This document shows, in pieces, positions 15,543 through 24,215 of a stretch of 32,193 nucleotides of DNA. The stretch spans positions 1 to 32,193 of the forward strand of contig DAINAR010000035.1 of assembly GCA_036733345.1 (NCBI GenBank), read 5' to 3'. The DNA is from JAFGMQ01 sp036733345. GTDB lineage: Bacteria > Desulfobacterota > DSM-4660 > Desulfatiglandales > Desulfatiglandaceae. The notes under the pieces are model-generated. The model did no database searches, was not told the origin of the DNA, and saw only the letters and a program-made list of their open reading frames with translations. The number at the start of each line of letters is the position of its first letter. The first letter of the stretch is position 1. The position numbers and the translations under genes were made by a program.

Positions 15543-17081
15543 ATGGACGATCAGCAAATCAGAGAAAAAATCTCTAATAAGGTGTGGCAGGCATGCGATA
15601 CATTCAGGGGAGTTATAGATCCTGCTCAGTATAAGGATTATATTCTTACGATGCTTTTTGTTAAATATCTAAGCGATATATATAAGTCGAAGTTAGAAGA
15701 ATATGAAAGGAAGTATAATAATGACCAGATTCGTGTCAACAGGGCTCTAAGCCGTGAAAGATTTGTAATCCCTGTTGTCGAATTAAAAGACACCAAAGAT
15801 GAAGTTGAGGAAGAATTTCTCTGTACATTTGACAGCCTTTTTGAGCGAAGAGAAAGAACAAATATAGGGGCTTTGATAAATATTCTGCTTGAGCAACTGG
15901 AAGACGCAAATAAGGCAAAGCTACATAATGTTTTCAGAAATATTGATTTTAACAGTGAGGCCAATCTAGGGCAAACTCGCCAGAGAAATACACGCTTAAA
16001 AAACCTGCTCGAGGATCTTGTATCTCTGGATTTGCGGCCTGAATCGGTCGGACACATGGATATTATAGGTGATGCCTACGAATATCTGATTGAAAAATTT
16101 GCTGCTACTGCGGGTAAAAAGGCCGGGGAGTTTTACACACCAGCAGGAGTTTCCGAAACATTATCGAGACTCGTCGCCCCTGAAAAGGGAGACCGAATCT
16201 ATGATCCTGCCTGCGGTTCAGGGTCTCTATTGATAAGGGCTTCAAAACAGATTGAATCGGATGATTTCGCACTTTACGGCCAGGAGATGAACGGCAGCAC
16301 CTGGGCGCTCTGCAAAATGAACATGTTTCTTCATGGAGTGGATGCTGCGCATATTGAATGGGAAGATACCATAAGGCACCCCCAGTTTGTTGAAAACGAT
16401 ACCCTTGCGAAATTTGATGTTGTAATAGCGAATCCGCCCTTCAGCCTTGACAAGTGGGGCCAGGAGATCGCTACCGAAGATAGCTTTGGCCGTTTTACAC
16501 GCGGAATCCCGCCAAAGAGTAAAGGCGATTGGGCATTTATTTGTCACATGCTGGCATCGGCTGTCGAGGATAAAGGAAGAGTAGGTGTTGTTGTGCCCCA
16601 TGGTGTCCTGTTCAGGGGTGGACAGGAAGGAAAAATCCGTGAGGCAGTCATCAGAGAAAACCTGCTTACCGCGGTCATTGGTCTGCCTGCCAACCTCTTT
16701 TTCGGCACAGGCATACCGGCAGCCCTGATGATATTTGATAAATCAAGAGAACCTTATGGCAATGGGGATATTCTTTTCATTGACGCGAGCCGGGAATATG
16801 CTCAGAACACCAATCAGAACAAGCTAAGGGAACAGGATATAGAAAAGATTGTTAAAACCTTCAGGGAGAGAAAGGCCCTGGACAAATACTCATATGTTGC
16901 TGCCTATTCTGAAATCGAGGAAAACGAGTTCAATCTTAACATTCCAAGATATGTGGACACCTTTGAACCGGAAGAGGAGATAGATATCGCGGTGGTTCAG
17001 GAAGAGATAGACCGGATTGAAGAGGAATTGGACGAAACGCGGAAAAAGATGAAGGAGTATTTAAAGGAACTGGGTTTTTAA
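15543..17081 (+). CDS. hsdM: Type I restriction-modification methyltransferase subunit
   Basis: A 512-residue N6-adenine methyltransferase. An N-terminal helical HsdM domain (about 8-150, IREKISNKVWQACDTFRG) precedes the catalytic domain with SAM motif I DPACGSGSLL (221-230) and catalytic motif IV NPPF (297-300). GEFYTPAGVSETLSRL precedes motif I, as is usual. The C-terminal helix (EEIDRIEEELDETRKKMKEYLKEL) is the surface that contacts HsdS. With S and R it forms the modification and restriction complexes. Full length and apparently intact. Directly after its stop comes the first ACCACGAAA inverted repeat. Confidence 0.97.
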   Translation: MDDQQIREKISNKVWQACDTFRGVIDPAQYKDYILTMLFVKYLSDIYKSKLEEYERKYNNDQIRVNRALSRERFVIPVVELKDTKDEVEEEFLCTFDSLFERRERTNIGALINILLEQLEDANKAKLHNVFRNIDFNSEANLGQTRQRNTRLKNLLEDLVSLDLRPESVGHMDIIGDAYEYLIEKFAATAGKKAGEFYTPAGVSETLSRLVAPEKGDRIYDPACGSGSLLIRASKQIESDDFALYGQEMNGSTWALCKMNMFLHGVDAAHIEWEDTIRHPQFVENDTLAKFDVVIANPPFSLDKWGQEIATEDSFGRFTRGIPPKSKGDWAFICHMLASAVEDKGRVGVVVPHGVLFRGGQEGKIREAVIRENLLTAVIGLPANLFFGTGIPAALMIFDKSREPYGNGDILFIDASREYAQNTNQNKLREQDIEKIVKTFRERKALDKYSYVAAYSEIEENEFNLNIPRYVDTFEPEEEIDIAVVQEEIDRIEEELDETRKKMKEYLKELGF

Positions 17082-17107
17082 TCATTAAAGGCACAAAAAG
17101 AAAAAAG

Positions 17108-17181
17108 GAACCACGAAATACACGAAACACACTAAAAAATAAAAAAATTTTTTGTTCGCTTATTTTGTGTGGTTCGTGTTC
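17108..17181. repeat. ACCACGAAA-type inverted repeat, copy 1 (hsdM | GxxExxY)
   Basis: The left arm ACCACGAAATACACGAAAC (17110-17128) and the right arm around 17152-17181 (GTTCGC..TTTTGTGTGGTTCGTG) are imperfect reverse complements separated by an A/T-rich loop. It is the same family as the copies at 17590-17733 and 18771-18850. Confidence 0.8.
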
Positions 17182-17210
17182 AATCAGCTTTCTCATTTTT
17201 TCGAGGTTAT

Positions 17211-17591
17211 ATGATGACAGATATCATCTACAAAGAGGAAGGTTTTACTATACAGGGAGTGGTTTTCGATGTTTATAAAGAAATGGGATCAGGTTTTCTT
17301 GAGGCAGTTTACCAGGAGTGCATGGAAATAGAGTTTAGATCACGTGGAATACCGTTTGAAACTCAAAAAGAATTAACTCTCTTTTATAAAGGCAAGGAAC
17401 TTAAACGATCATATATACCGGATTTTATCTGTTTCGAAAAAATAATTGTCGAATTGAAGGCATTGAAGGAAACAACAAATGAACACAAGGCGCAAGTCTT
17501 TAATTATTTAAAAGCTGCCAATATGAGATTAGGATTGCTTGTTAATTTCGGGCATTATCCAAAAGCTACTATAGAAAGGATCATTATATAA
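17211..17591 (+). CDS. GxxExxY-family protein (PD-(D/E)XK nuclease-like)
   Basis: A 126-residue protein from ATG 17211. The family signature is G28-F-L-E31-A-V-Y34, and the nuclease-like core is IPD71FICFEKIIVE81LK83, i.e. D..ExK as in PD-(D/E)XK folds. Its function is not established; members are small, often multicopy in a genome, and occur in accessory regions. I prefer 17211 over the upstream frame start 17169 because the latter lies inside the repeat and GAGG (17203-17206) precedes 17211. The gene is bounded on both sides by ACCACGAAA repeats, and its stop codon overlaps the first bases of copy 2. This suggests a movable cassette placed inside the hsd operon. Confidence 0.85.
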   Translation: MMTDIIYKEEGFTIQGVVFDVYKEMGSGFLEAVYQECMEIEFRSRGIPFETQKELTLFYKGKELKRSYIPDFICFEKIIVELKALKETTNEHKAQVFNYLKAANMRLGLLVNFGHYPKATIERIII

Positions 17592-17733
17592 CCACGAAAC
17601 ATACGAAACGCAAAAAACGAAAAAGCAACCTCGAAATACACGAAAGGTAAGAAAATGGAAAAAACATAATAAATTTTGTTCGTGTATTTCGTGTGGTTCG
17701 TGGTGAACAAACAGTTTTAATATTTCGTGGTCT
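17590..17733. repeat. ACCACGAAA-type inverted repeat, copy 2 (GxxExxY | rhuM)
   Basis: ACCACGAAACATACGAAACG starts inside the stop codon of the preceding gene. A second left-type unit (CCTCGAAATACACGAAA) lies near 17629-17645. Right-type units TTCGTGTATTTCGTGTGGTTCG (in two overlapping parts, 17679-17703) and TTTCGTGGTCTG (17723-17734) follow. It is longer than the other copies, as if two elements were nested or tandem. It ends in CGTGGTCTG, almost the same as copy 3. Confidence 0.8.
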
Positions 17734-17748
17734 GGATGAGGTAAAGTC

Positions 17749-18810
17749 GTGACTGACAACCTGCCTGCAAAAAAATCGGAGTTTCTCCTGTATCAGACTG
17801 AAGATGGTCATACAAAACTTGAAGTGAGACTGGAAAACGAAACTGTCTGGCTGACCCAGCAGATGATGGCTGAACTGTTTCAGACAACCAAGCAAAATAT
17901 CGGTCAGCATCTAAAAAACATCTTTTCCGAGGGAGAACTACCGGAAAATTCAGTTGTAAAGGAATTCTTTACAACTGCCTCAGACGGCAAAAAATATAAA
18001 ATACGATTTTATAATCTCGATGCTATTATCTCAGTCGGATATCGGATTAAAAGTATAGTCGCTACCCGCTTTCGCATGTGGGCAACGCAACGCCTGAAGG
18101 AATATATCATCAAGGGATTTTTATTGGATGATGAAAGACTTAAAAATCCTCCAGTGGCAGGATCATCCGTCCCCGATTATTTCGATGAAATGCTTGAAAG
18201 AATCCGTGATATTCGGGCAAGCGAACGGAGGATGTACTTGCGAGTCAAAGAGATTTTTTCCATGGCAGGAGATTATGATCCTACATGGTCTGAAACAACA
18301 AGATTTTTCAGCATAATTCAGAACAAGCTCCATTTCGCGGCGACCGGAATGACAGCCGCTGAACTTATTAGGGAAAGGGCAGATCATACAAAGCCAAACA
18401 TAGGGCTTACAAGCTGGAAGGCGGGAGAAGTTAGAAAGACCGATGTCACTATCGCAAAAAATTATCTTAAAGAAAATGAAATTGATGGACTGAACAGGAT
18501 TGTTGTCATGTGGCTTGATTTTGCGGAGGATCAGGCAAAACACCGCAGACAGGTCTTCATGAAAGACTGGGAAAGAAAGTTGGATGAGTTTTTAAGGTTT
18601 AATGAAAGAGAAGTTCTTCCGGATGCCGGTAATGTAAGTAAAGCGGAGGCTGATGAGCACGCGAAAACAGAATATGACCGGTTTGAGGAACGCCGGAGGG
18701 CATATAAAGAACTTACCGGGCAGGAAGATACTATCAGGCAGCTTGAGGAAGCGGCAAAAGACATAAATAAACCACGAAACACACGAAAATCACGAAAGAA
18801 AAAACAATAA
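17749..18810 (+). CDS. rhuM: RhuM-family protein
   Basis: A 353-residue RhuM (virulence RhuM, COG3943-like) protein with the typical beginning VWLTQQMMAELFQTTKQNIGQHLKNIF, which looks like an N-terminal DNA-binding (KilA/Bro-like) fold, then EFFTTASDGKKYKIRFYNLDAIISVGYRI and a Fic/Doc-like-sized helical second half. The biochemical role is unknown; genes of this family are common inside type I restriction loci between hsdM and hsdS, as here. The start is GTG 17749 with GAGGT upstream. The last residues (NKPRNTRKSRKKKQ) are encoded by the left arm of repeat copy 3, a repeat-derived basic tail. It lies between two copies of the same repeat. Confidence 0.88.
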   Translation: MTDNLPAKKSEFLLYQTEDGHTKLEVRLENETVWLTQQMMAELFQTTKQNIGQHLKNIFSEGELPENSVVKEFFTTASDGKKYKIRFYNLDAIISVGYRIKSIVATRFRMWATQRLKEYIIKGFLLDDERLKNPPVAGSSVPDYFDEMLERIRDIRASERRMYLRVKEIFSMAGDYDPTWSETTRFFSIIQNKLHFAATGMTAAELIRERADHTKPNIGLTSWKAGEVRKTDVTIAKNYLKENEIDGLNRIVVMWLDFAEDQAKHRRQVFMKDWERKLDEFLRFNEREVLPDAGNVSKAEADEHAKTEYDRFEERRRAYKELTGQEDTIRQLEEAAKDINKPRNTRKSRKKKQ

Positions 18811-18850
18811 AAAATGAATTGTTTGTGTATTTCGCGTGGTTTGTGGTCTG
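18771..18850. repeat. ACCACGAAA-type inverted repeat, copy 3 (rhuM | hsdS)
   Basis: Left arm ACCACGAAACACACGAAAA (18771-18789) and right arm GTGTATTTCGCGTGGTTTGTGG (in two parts, 18825-18846) are near reverse complements, ending in GTGGTCTG. The left arm is translated as the C-terminus of RhuM and contains its stop. The right arm ends about 13 bases before the preferred hsdS start. Confidence 0.82.
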
Positions 18851-18862
18851 AAAGGTGTTGAT

Positions 18863-20122
18863 TTGGTTGATCGAAACGAAAACAGGGCAGGATATAAGAA
18901 GACCAAGGTTGGGTGGATACCTGAAGAATGGGATATTGAACCTTTAAATAAAGTTGCGACTGTCCAAACGGGCTTAGCAAAAGGAAAAAAAAATATTAAA
19001 GACAGTGTATCATTACCTTATCTAAGAGTGGCCAACGTTCAAGATGGATTTTTACACCTTGAAAATATTAAAAAAATTAATGTAGAAAAAACTAAATTAA
19101 AGAGATACCTACTACAGAAAGGTGATGTTCTGTTTACCGAAGGAGGTGATTTCGATAAACTAGGCAGAGGCACAATTTGGAATGGAGAAATAAATCAATG
19201 CTTACATCAAAATCATATTTTTGCTGTTAGATGCAATAGGCCCCGAATCCAACCATATTTTCTTTCAATAATTGCAGCAGGTCCTCTCGGCCGAAGATAT
19301 TTTCTATTATCTTCAAAACAATCAACCAACCTAGCAAGTATTAATACTAGACAATTAAAAAGTTTTCCTTTGCCCTTACCCCCTCTCTCCGAACAAAAAA
19401 AAATCGCTGAAATCCTTTCCACATGGGACAAAGCCATAGATCAGACACGAAAACTCATCATCGCCAAGACCCGAATGAAAAAAGCCCTTATGCAGCAATT
19501 AATTCCTTATTATGGTTGTAAAATAAAAGAGCAAAAATCAAAATGGACATTAAAAAAACTTGGTGAATTAATTCAACCTGTATCTAGGCCGACCCCTAAA
19601 CCAGATAAACCTTATTTATCCATCGGAATACGTAGTCATGGCAAAGGTACTTTTCAGAAAATGATCAATGAACCTGAGCAAATTATGATGGATACACTAT
19701 ATCGAATTAAGGAAGATGATTTAGTAGTAAATATAACTTTTGCTTGGGAAGGTGCAATTGCAATAGCAAACGAACAAGATAGTGATGGTCTAGTTTCACA
19801 TCGGTTCCCAATATACAGGATTAAAAGATCTGTTGCAGATTTAGAGTATGTAAAAAATTTAATACATACAAAAAGGTTTATATGGGATTTAGGTTTAATC
19901 TCCCCTGGCGGAGCAGGAAGAAACCGGGTTATGAATAAAAGCGATTTTCTGAAAATACAGGTTTTTGTCCCGCCCTTAGAAAATCAAAAGTATATTGGGC
20001 AAATACTATCAAAAGCAGAAAAAGATATAAATGTAAGTAAGGCGTTTCTCTATTCCCTTGAAAAACAAAAACGCGGTCTCATGCAGAAATTACTGACCGG
20101 TGAAATCCGGGTAAAGGTATAG
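18863..20122 (+). CDS. hsdS: Type I restriction-modification specificity subunit (two TRDs)
   Basis: A 419-residue DNA-recognition subunit. TRD1 (about 15-180) starts GYKKTKVGWIPEEWDIEPL. The central helix is LPPLSEQKKIAEILSTWDKA, continuing to KKALMQQLI. TRD2 begins WTLKKLGELIQ and ends VPPLENQKYIGQIL, with the closing helix LEKQKRGLMQKLLTGEIRVK. I choose TTG 18863 because AAAGGTG sits just before it; an in-frame GTG at 18836 lies within the repeat arm. The stop overlaps the AGGAG site of hsdR nine bases ahead, so S and R are coupled. It provides bipartite asymmetric target specificity; the actual site cannot be predicted. Confidence 0.95.
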   Translation: MVDRNENRAGYKKTKVGWIPEEWDIEPLNKVATVQTGLAKGKKNIKDSVSLPYLRVANVQDGFLHLENIKKINVEKTKLKRYLLQKGDVLFTEGGDFDKLGRGTIWNGEINQCLHQNHIFAVRCNRPRIQPYFLSIIAAGPLGRRYFLLSSKQSTNLASINTRQLKSFPLPLPPLSEQKKIAEILSTWDKAIDQTRKLIIAKTRMKKALMQQLIPYYGCKIKEQKSKWTLKKLGELIQPVSRPTPKPDKPYLSIGIRSHGKGTFQKMINEPEQIMMDTLYRIKEDDLVVNITFAWEGAIAIANEQDSDGLVSHRFPIYRIKRSVADLEYVKNLIHTKRFIWDLGLISPGGAGRNRVMNKSDFLKIQVFVPPLENQKYIGQILSKAEKDINVSKAFLYSLEKQKRGLMQKLLTGEIRVKV

Positions 20123-20131
20123 GAGCGTTCT

Positions 20132-23100
20132 ATGGAAGACCAGTCGCCATATGGAATTCCGGAATATGAGCTTCCCAATTATCTGGAAAAGGTGCAGTCC
20201 CAGCTTCCCGCACTGCATCTCTTAATACTCCTGGGCTGGAAGTATTTAACGCCTGAAGAAACAGTCAGTCTTCGTAGTGGACGCCTTGGCTCAGTAATAC
20301 TTGAACCTGTATTGGTTGAACATATCCGCCAACATTGCAGGTTTGAATTCAAGGGTATGTCCAGACCTTTTACGGAAAATGCCATTCAAAACGCTGTTCA
20401 GGCACTCAAGTCATTTCGGGCGACAGGCGCCACTCACCAGAATGAACATGCCTATGATCTGTTATGTCTTGGGACCAGCGTGCCCCAGACAATAGAAGGA
20501 GACACCAAGAGCTTTACAATAAATTACATCGACTGGAAGAATTCTAAAAACAACACATACCACTGCACAGCGGAATACAAAGTGGAGCGAACCGGCTTTC
20601 AAAAGCACTACATCCCGGATATAGTTTTGTTTGTGAACGGTATTCCTGTATGCGTTATTGAATGCAAGCGGTCCGCCTATACTGACCCAGGCAAAGATCC
20701 GGTTAAACTTGCCATTGATCAGCTTGGAGATTATCAGGCAAAGGATGGAATACCACAGCTTTTTTTATACACTCAACTTCTTCTTGCCCTTGCCAGGGAC
20801 AAGGCCAAATACGGCACAACCGGCACTCCTCGCCCCTTCTGGGCTTTGTGGAGGGAAGAAAGGATTGACAAGGAACTTAAGGATAAACTCTCGGAAAAAC
20901 TTGATGGCGCAGACCTTGACAGGCTGCTCAGTGCCCCTTTTAAGGATGCAAGAAGGGAATATTTGTCCATTCATGAGCAGGGAAGGGAGATTTATGAACA
21001 GGACATGGCATTGTATTCCCTTTGCCGTCCTGAACGTTTGCTTGAGCTGGCATATAAATTCATTCTTTTTGATAACGGTGTTAAAAAGATAGCAAGGTAT
21101 CAGCAATATTTTACGGTACACGATATTATTAAGAGGGCGTTAAGCGCCCCTCCAGAAAGCCCCAGGCCGGGGGGAGTTGTCTGGCATACACAGGGGAGCG
21201 GCAAATCCCTAACCATGGTCATGCTGGCAAAATCCCTTGCTCTTCATCCTGCCATACTTAATCCGAAAATAATCCTGGTAACCGACCGTATTGATCTCGA
21301 CGATCAGATCTGCGGGACATTTCGTGCCTGCGGTCTGGAACCGGAACAGGCAAACACCGGAAAACACCTTGTAGAACTTCTCTCGGATCAAAGGTCTCAT
21401 ATTGTAACAACCCTTATTCACAAGTTCGCGACTGCGACATCCGGAAGGATGCTTACGAGAGCGGATAGAAACACATTCGTGCTTGTGGATGAGGGGCACA
21501 GGGGACAGTATGAAAGACAGCACTCCAGGATGCGCCTTGCCCTTAAGGGAGCGTGCTTTATTGCCTTCACAGGTACTCCACTTGCTAAATCCGCTAAGAG
21601 AAACACATTTTCCAAATTCGGGGAGCTTTTTCGTCCGCCCTATACTATCTCCAGGGCAGTAGAGGACAATGCGGTTAAACCATTACTATATGAAGGCCGG
21701 TATGTCCCCCAAAAGGTGGATAGGGAGGCCATTGATAACTGGTTTGAAAAAATAACACTGGCGTTGACCAGAGACCAGAAGGCGGATCTTAAAAGGAAAT
21801 TCTCAACTGAACGCCAGCTCAACAAGGCAGTTCAAAAGGTCCGAATGGTCGCCTGGGATATTAGCCTGCATTATACGACCGCGTACCAGGGGACAGGCAT
21901 GAAAGGCCAGCTTGTCACACCATTTAAGGGAACAGCTCTGAAATACAAAGAGTTTATGGATGAATTCGGCATGGTAAAAACAGATGTCCTGATTTCCGGC
22001 CCCTATGAAAAAGAAGGGGAAGAAAATAATGCTGATTCATCAAATGAGATAGTAAAGGCCTTCTGGGATGAAATGATGGACCGTTTCGGTTCTGAAAAAA
22101 ATTATAACAAACAGCTCATTAATTCATTTAAACATGGTGACAGTCCTGAAATAATTATTGTGGTTGATAAGCTTTTAACTGGATTTGACGCGCCGTGCAA
22201 CACGGTTCTTTATCTCGCCCGAAAACTGAAGGAGCATACTTTATTACAGGCCATTGCCAGGGTAAATCGCCTGTATGAAGGTAAGGAATACGGCCTGATT
22301 CTTGACTACAGCGGGGTAATCGAAGAGCTTGATGAGGCAATTGATTTCTACAGCCAGCTCGCGGATTATGACAAGGCCGATCTTGCTGAAACCGTTACCT
22401 ATATTTCCGACAAAATATCCAAATTACCCCAGCTTCATTCCAATCTCTGGGAAATGTTTGGAAGGGTGAAGGGGATTAAAGACCCCGAAGTATGGGAGGT
22501 TCACCTGAGAGACAATGAACTTCGTAACAGATTTTATGAGAGATTCAGCCTTTTTGCACGAACTCTTTCCCTTGCTCTGTCATCCACTAATTTTCTTGAA
22601 AGCACACCTGCCGGGTTGATCAGGAAATATAACGCTGATCTAAAATATTTCCAGAACCTAAGAGCCGCGGTCACAAGACGTTATCAGGAAATAATTAACT
22701 TTTCAGAATATGAGCCCAGGCTTGAAAAGCTTATAAATACACATGTGGGAGCTGGGGAAGTACAGCAGATCTGTAAACCGGTAAATCTCCTGGATGCCAG
22801 GGAACGACAGGAATTAATGAAGGATAATGGCAAAAGCAAGACAGCCAAGGCAGACATGATTGTAGCGGCGACACGAAGAGTTATTGAACAGGAAATGGCA
22901 AAGGACCCTGCCTTTTACAGAAAATTTTCCCGGCTTCTTGAACAGGTAATCGAAGACCTTTACTCCGGGCGGATCAAGGCACTCGAAGCTCTGGAAAAGA
23001 CTAAAGATATATCGACAAAGGTTATTACCCATACAGATGATGATGTTCCCTATGAACTTGTTGGCAAAGACATGGAACGCCGTTTTTATGGATGCGTAAG

Positions 23101-23353
23101 AGAACCCTTAACAGAATATATTGCCAAAGATGATAAACCGGGAACAGAGATCGCCCTTCGTATTGTGGAAAAAATTGCCCCCCATAAGATACGGGATTGG
23201 AGGACAAATCAGGATGCCCTTAATAAAATGCGCGGAGAGATAGACGATATCCTTTTTGAAGTAACAAAGGAGTATGAAATTGAACTCTCTCTCGAAGAGC
23301 AGGATGCGATAATTGATAGATGTATTGAGGTAGCAATTGCCAACGAAGATTAA
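20132..23353 (+). CDS. hsdR: Type I restriction endonuclease subunit R
   Basis: A 1073-residue translocating nuclease. The N-terminal PD-(D/E)XK site is D163 with E177-C-K179 in IPDIVLFVNGIPVCVIECKR. The SF2 motor has Walker A GSGK (355-358), motif II DEGH (453-456), motif III FTGTP, and motif VI-type LLQAIARVNR. A helical C-terminal region that docks on M2S follows. Full length, no interruption. It cleaves unmodified DNA after ATP-driven translocation. Its last 17 bases overlap the following metalloprotease gene. Confidence 0.97.
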   Translation: MEDQSPYGIPEYELPNYLEKVQSQLPALHLLILLGWKYLTPEETVSLRSGRLGSVILEPVLVEHIRQHCRFEFKGMSRPFTENAIQNAVQALKSFRATGATHQNEHAYDLLCLGTSVPQTIEGDTKSFTINYIDWKNSKNNTYHCTAEYKVERTGFQKHYIPDIVLFVNGIPVCVIECKRSAYTDPGKDPVKLAIDQLGDYQAKDGIPQLFLYTQLLLALARDKAKYGTTGTPRPFWALWREERIDKELKDKLSEKLDGADLDRLLSAPFKDARREYLSIHEQGREIYEQDMALYSLCRPERLLELAYKFILFDNGVKKIARYQQYFTVHDIIKRALSAPPESPRPGGVVWHTQGSGKSLTMVMLAKSLALHPAILNPKIILVTDRIDLDDQICGTFRACGLEPEQANTGKHLVELLSDQRSHIVTTLIHKFATATSGRMLTRADRNTFVLVDEGHRGQYERQHSRMRLALKGACFIAFTGTPLAKSAKRNTFSKFGELFRPPYTISRAVEDNAVKPLLYEGRYVPQKVDREAIDNWFEKITLALTRDQKADLKRKFSTERQLNKAVQKVRMVAWDISLHYTTAYQGTGMKGQLVTPFKGTALKYKEFMDEFGMVKTDVLISGPYEKEGEENNADSSNEIVKAFWDEMMDRFGSEKNYNKQLINSFKHGDSPEIIIVVDKLLTGFDAPCNTVLYLARKLKEHTLLQAIARVNRLYEGKEYGLILDYSGVIEELDEAIDFYSQLADYDKADLAETVTYISDKISKLPQLHSNLWEMFGRVKGIKDPEVWEVHLRDNELRNRFYERFSLFARTLSLALSSTNFLESTPAGLIRKYNADLKYFQNLRAAVTRRYQEIINFSEYEPRLEKLINTHVGAGEVQQICKPVNLLDARERQELMKDNGKSKTAKADMIVAATRRVIEQEMAKDPAFYRKFSRLLEQVIEDLYSGRIKALEALEKTKDISTKVITHTDDDVPYELVGKDMERRFYGCVREPLTEYIAKDDKPGTEIALRIVEKIAPHKIRDWRTNQDALNKMRGEIDDILFEVTKEYEIELSLEEQDAIIDRCIEVAIANED

Positions 23354-24065
23354 GCCTACAGAACACGCTATTGAATATGGTTCACGAAAAATAGTTTATA
23401 ATCTTTTTCGTGAAAAACGTAATCGGGTACGCATTGTTGTTTCTCCTGAATTGAATGTGGATGTATTTGCGCCAGAGATGGCTTCCGAATTTCGTGTGCA
23501 TGATATTGTAAGAAAAAAAGCTCCATGGATAGCAAAATCCATTGATAAACTGGAGAATTATCATCCGTTACCGGCACCAAAACAGTACGTCAGCGGAGAA
23601 ACACTTGTTTATCTGGGAAGGCAATATCGACTGAAAGTTGAAAATGGGAAAGATGAACCTGCAAAGCTACGGGGGAGATTTTTGCATGTGGAGGTAAAAA
23701 ACAAAACTGATATAAGGAAGGTTAAACGTAAAGTTGAAAACTGGTACCGTAAAAGGGCAAGAGATATATTAAGCAGATATATGGATAAATGTTTCGCTAT
23801 CGCATCAAGACATGGACTTCCTGAGCCTTTTTTCACTATTCGGAAAATGCGCAGAAGGTGGGGTAGTTGCAGTCCTGCAGACCGAATAACTTTAAACATT
23901 AAATTGGTTCAACTTCCTGTACAATGCATAGAGTATGTTATTATGCACGAACTATGTCATTTAAGACATCCCAATCATTCCAGATATTTTTATTCATTCT
24001 TAACCAGATGCCTTCCTGACTGGCGAAAGAGAAAAGAAATACTGGATAATGTAATGCTTTACTAA
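23337..24065 (+). CDS. YgjP/DUF45-type zinc metalloprotease (SprT/M48-like)
   Basis: A 242-residue protein with zinc site H204-E-L-C-H208 and third ligand H214 in HPNHS, preceded by MRRRWGSCSPADRITLNIKLV, the diagnostic core of the YgjP/DUF45 family. Predicted cytoplasmic metal-dependent hydrolase, substrate unknown. The start is TTG 23337 inside the end of hsdR; GAGG at 23327-23330 gives correct spacing and no later start lies before residue 48. The 17-base overlap indicates translational coupling to hsdR, and genes of this family frequently follow hsdR. A role in turnover of restriction complexes is speculation. Confidence 0.9.
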   Translation: MPTKIKPTEHAIEYGSRKIVYNLFREKRNRVRIVVSPELNVDVFAPEMASEFRVHDIVRKKAPWIAKSIDKLENYHPLPAPKQYVSGETLVYLGRQYRLKVENGKDEPAKLRGRFLHVEVKNKTDIRKVKRKVENWYRKRARDILSRYMDKCFAIASRHGLPEPFFTIRKMRRRWGSCSPADRITLNIKLVQLPVQCIEYVIMHELCHLRHPNHSRYFYSFLTRCLPDWRKRKEILDNVMLY

Positions 24066-24215
24066 TATTTCTTGGTATGGTGGAATTCTATTTAACGATT
24101 TAATTGACAATCTAAAGAGTTAAAATATTTTCAAATTCCATCCGGATTATGGTAAAAGAAAGTATTAGGACTTAGAGTTGTTGATAAAGCTTTCAGCCCG
24201 ATTAGGAGACAATGC

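Noticed and set aside
15638..16057. 139-codon minus-strand frame inside hsdM
   Set aside because: Shadow frame antisense to a clear hsdM coding sequence; serine/arginine/leucine-rich with no domain.
17529..17910. Minus-strand frames with FRVFRG-type peptides
   Set aside because: They are translations of the ACCACGAAA repeats and the antisense of GxxExxY and rhuM starts.
17108..18850. CRISPR-like array from repeated ACCACGAAA units
   Set aside because: Units are irregularly spaced, occur as inverted pairs separated by genes, and have no uniform spacers or cas genes.
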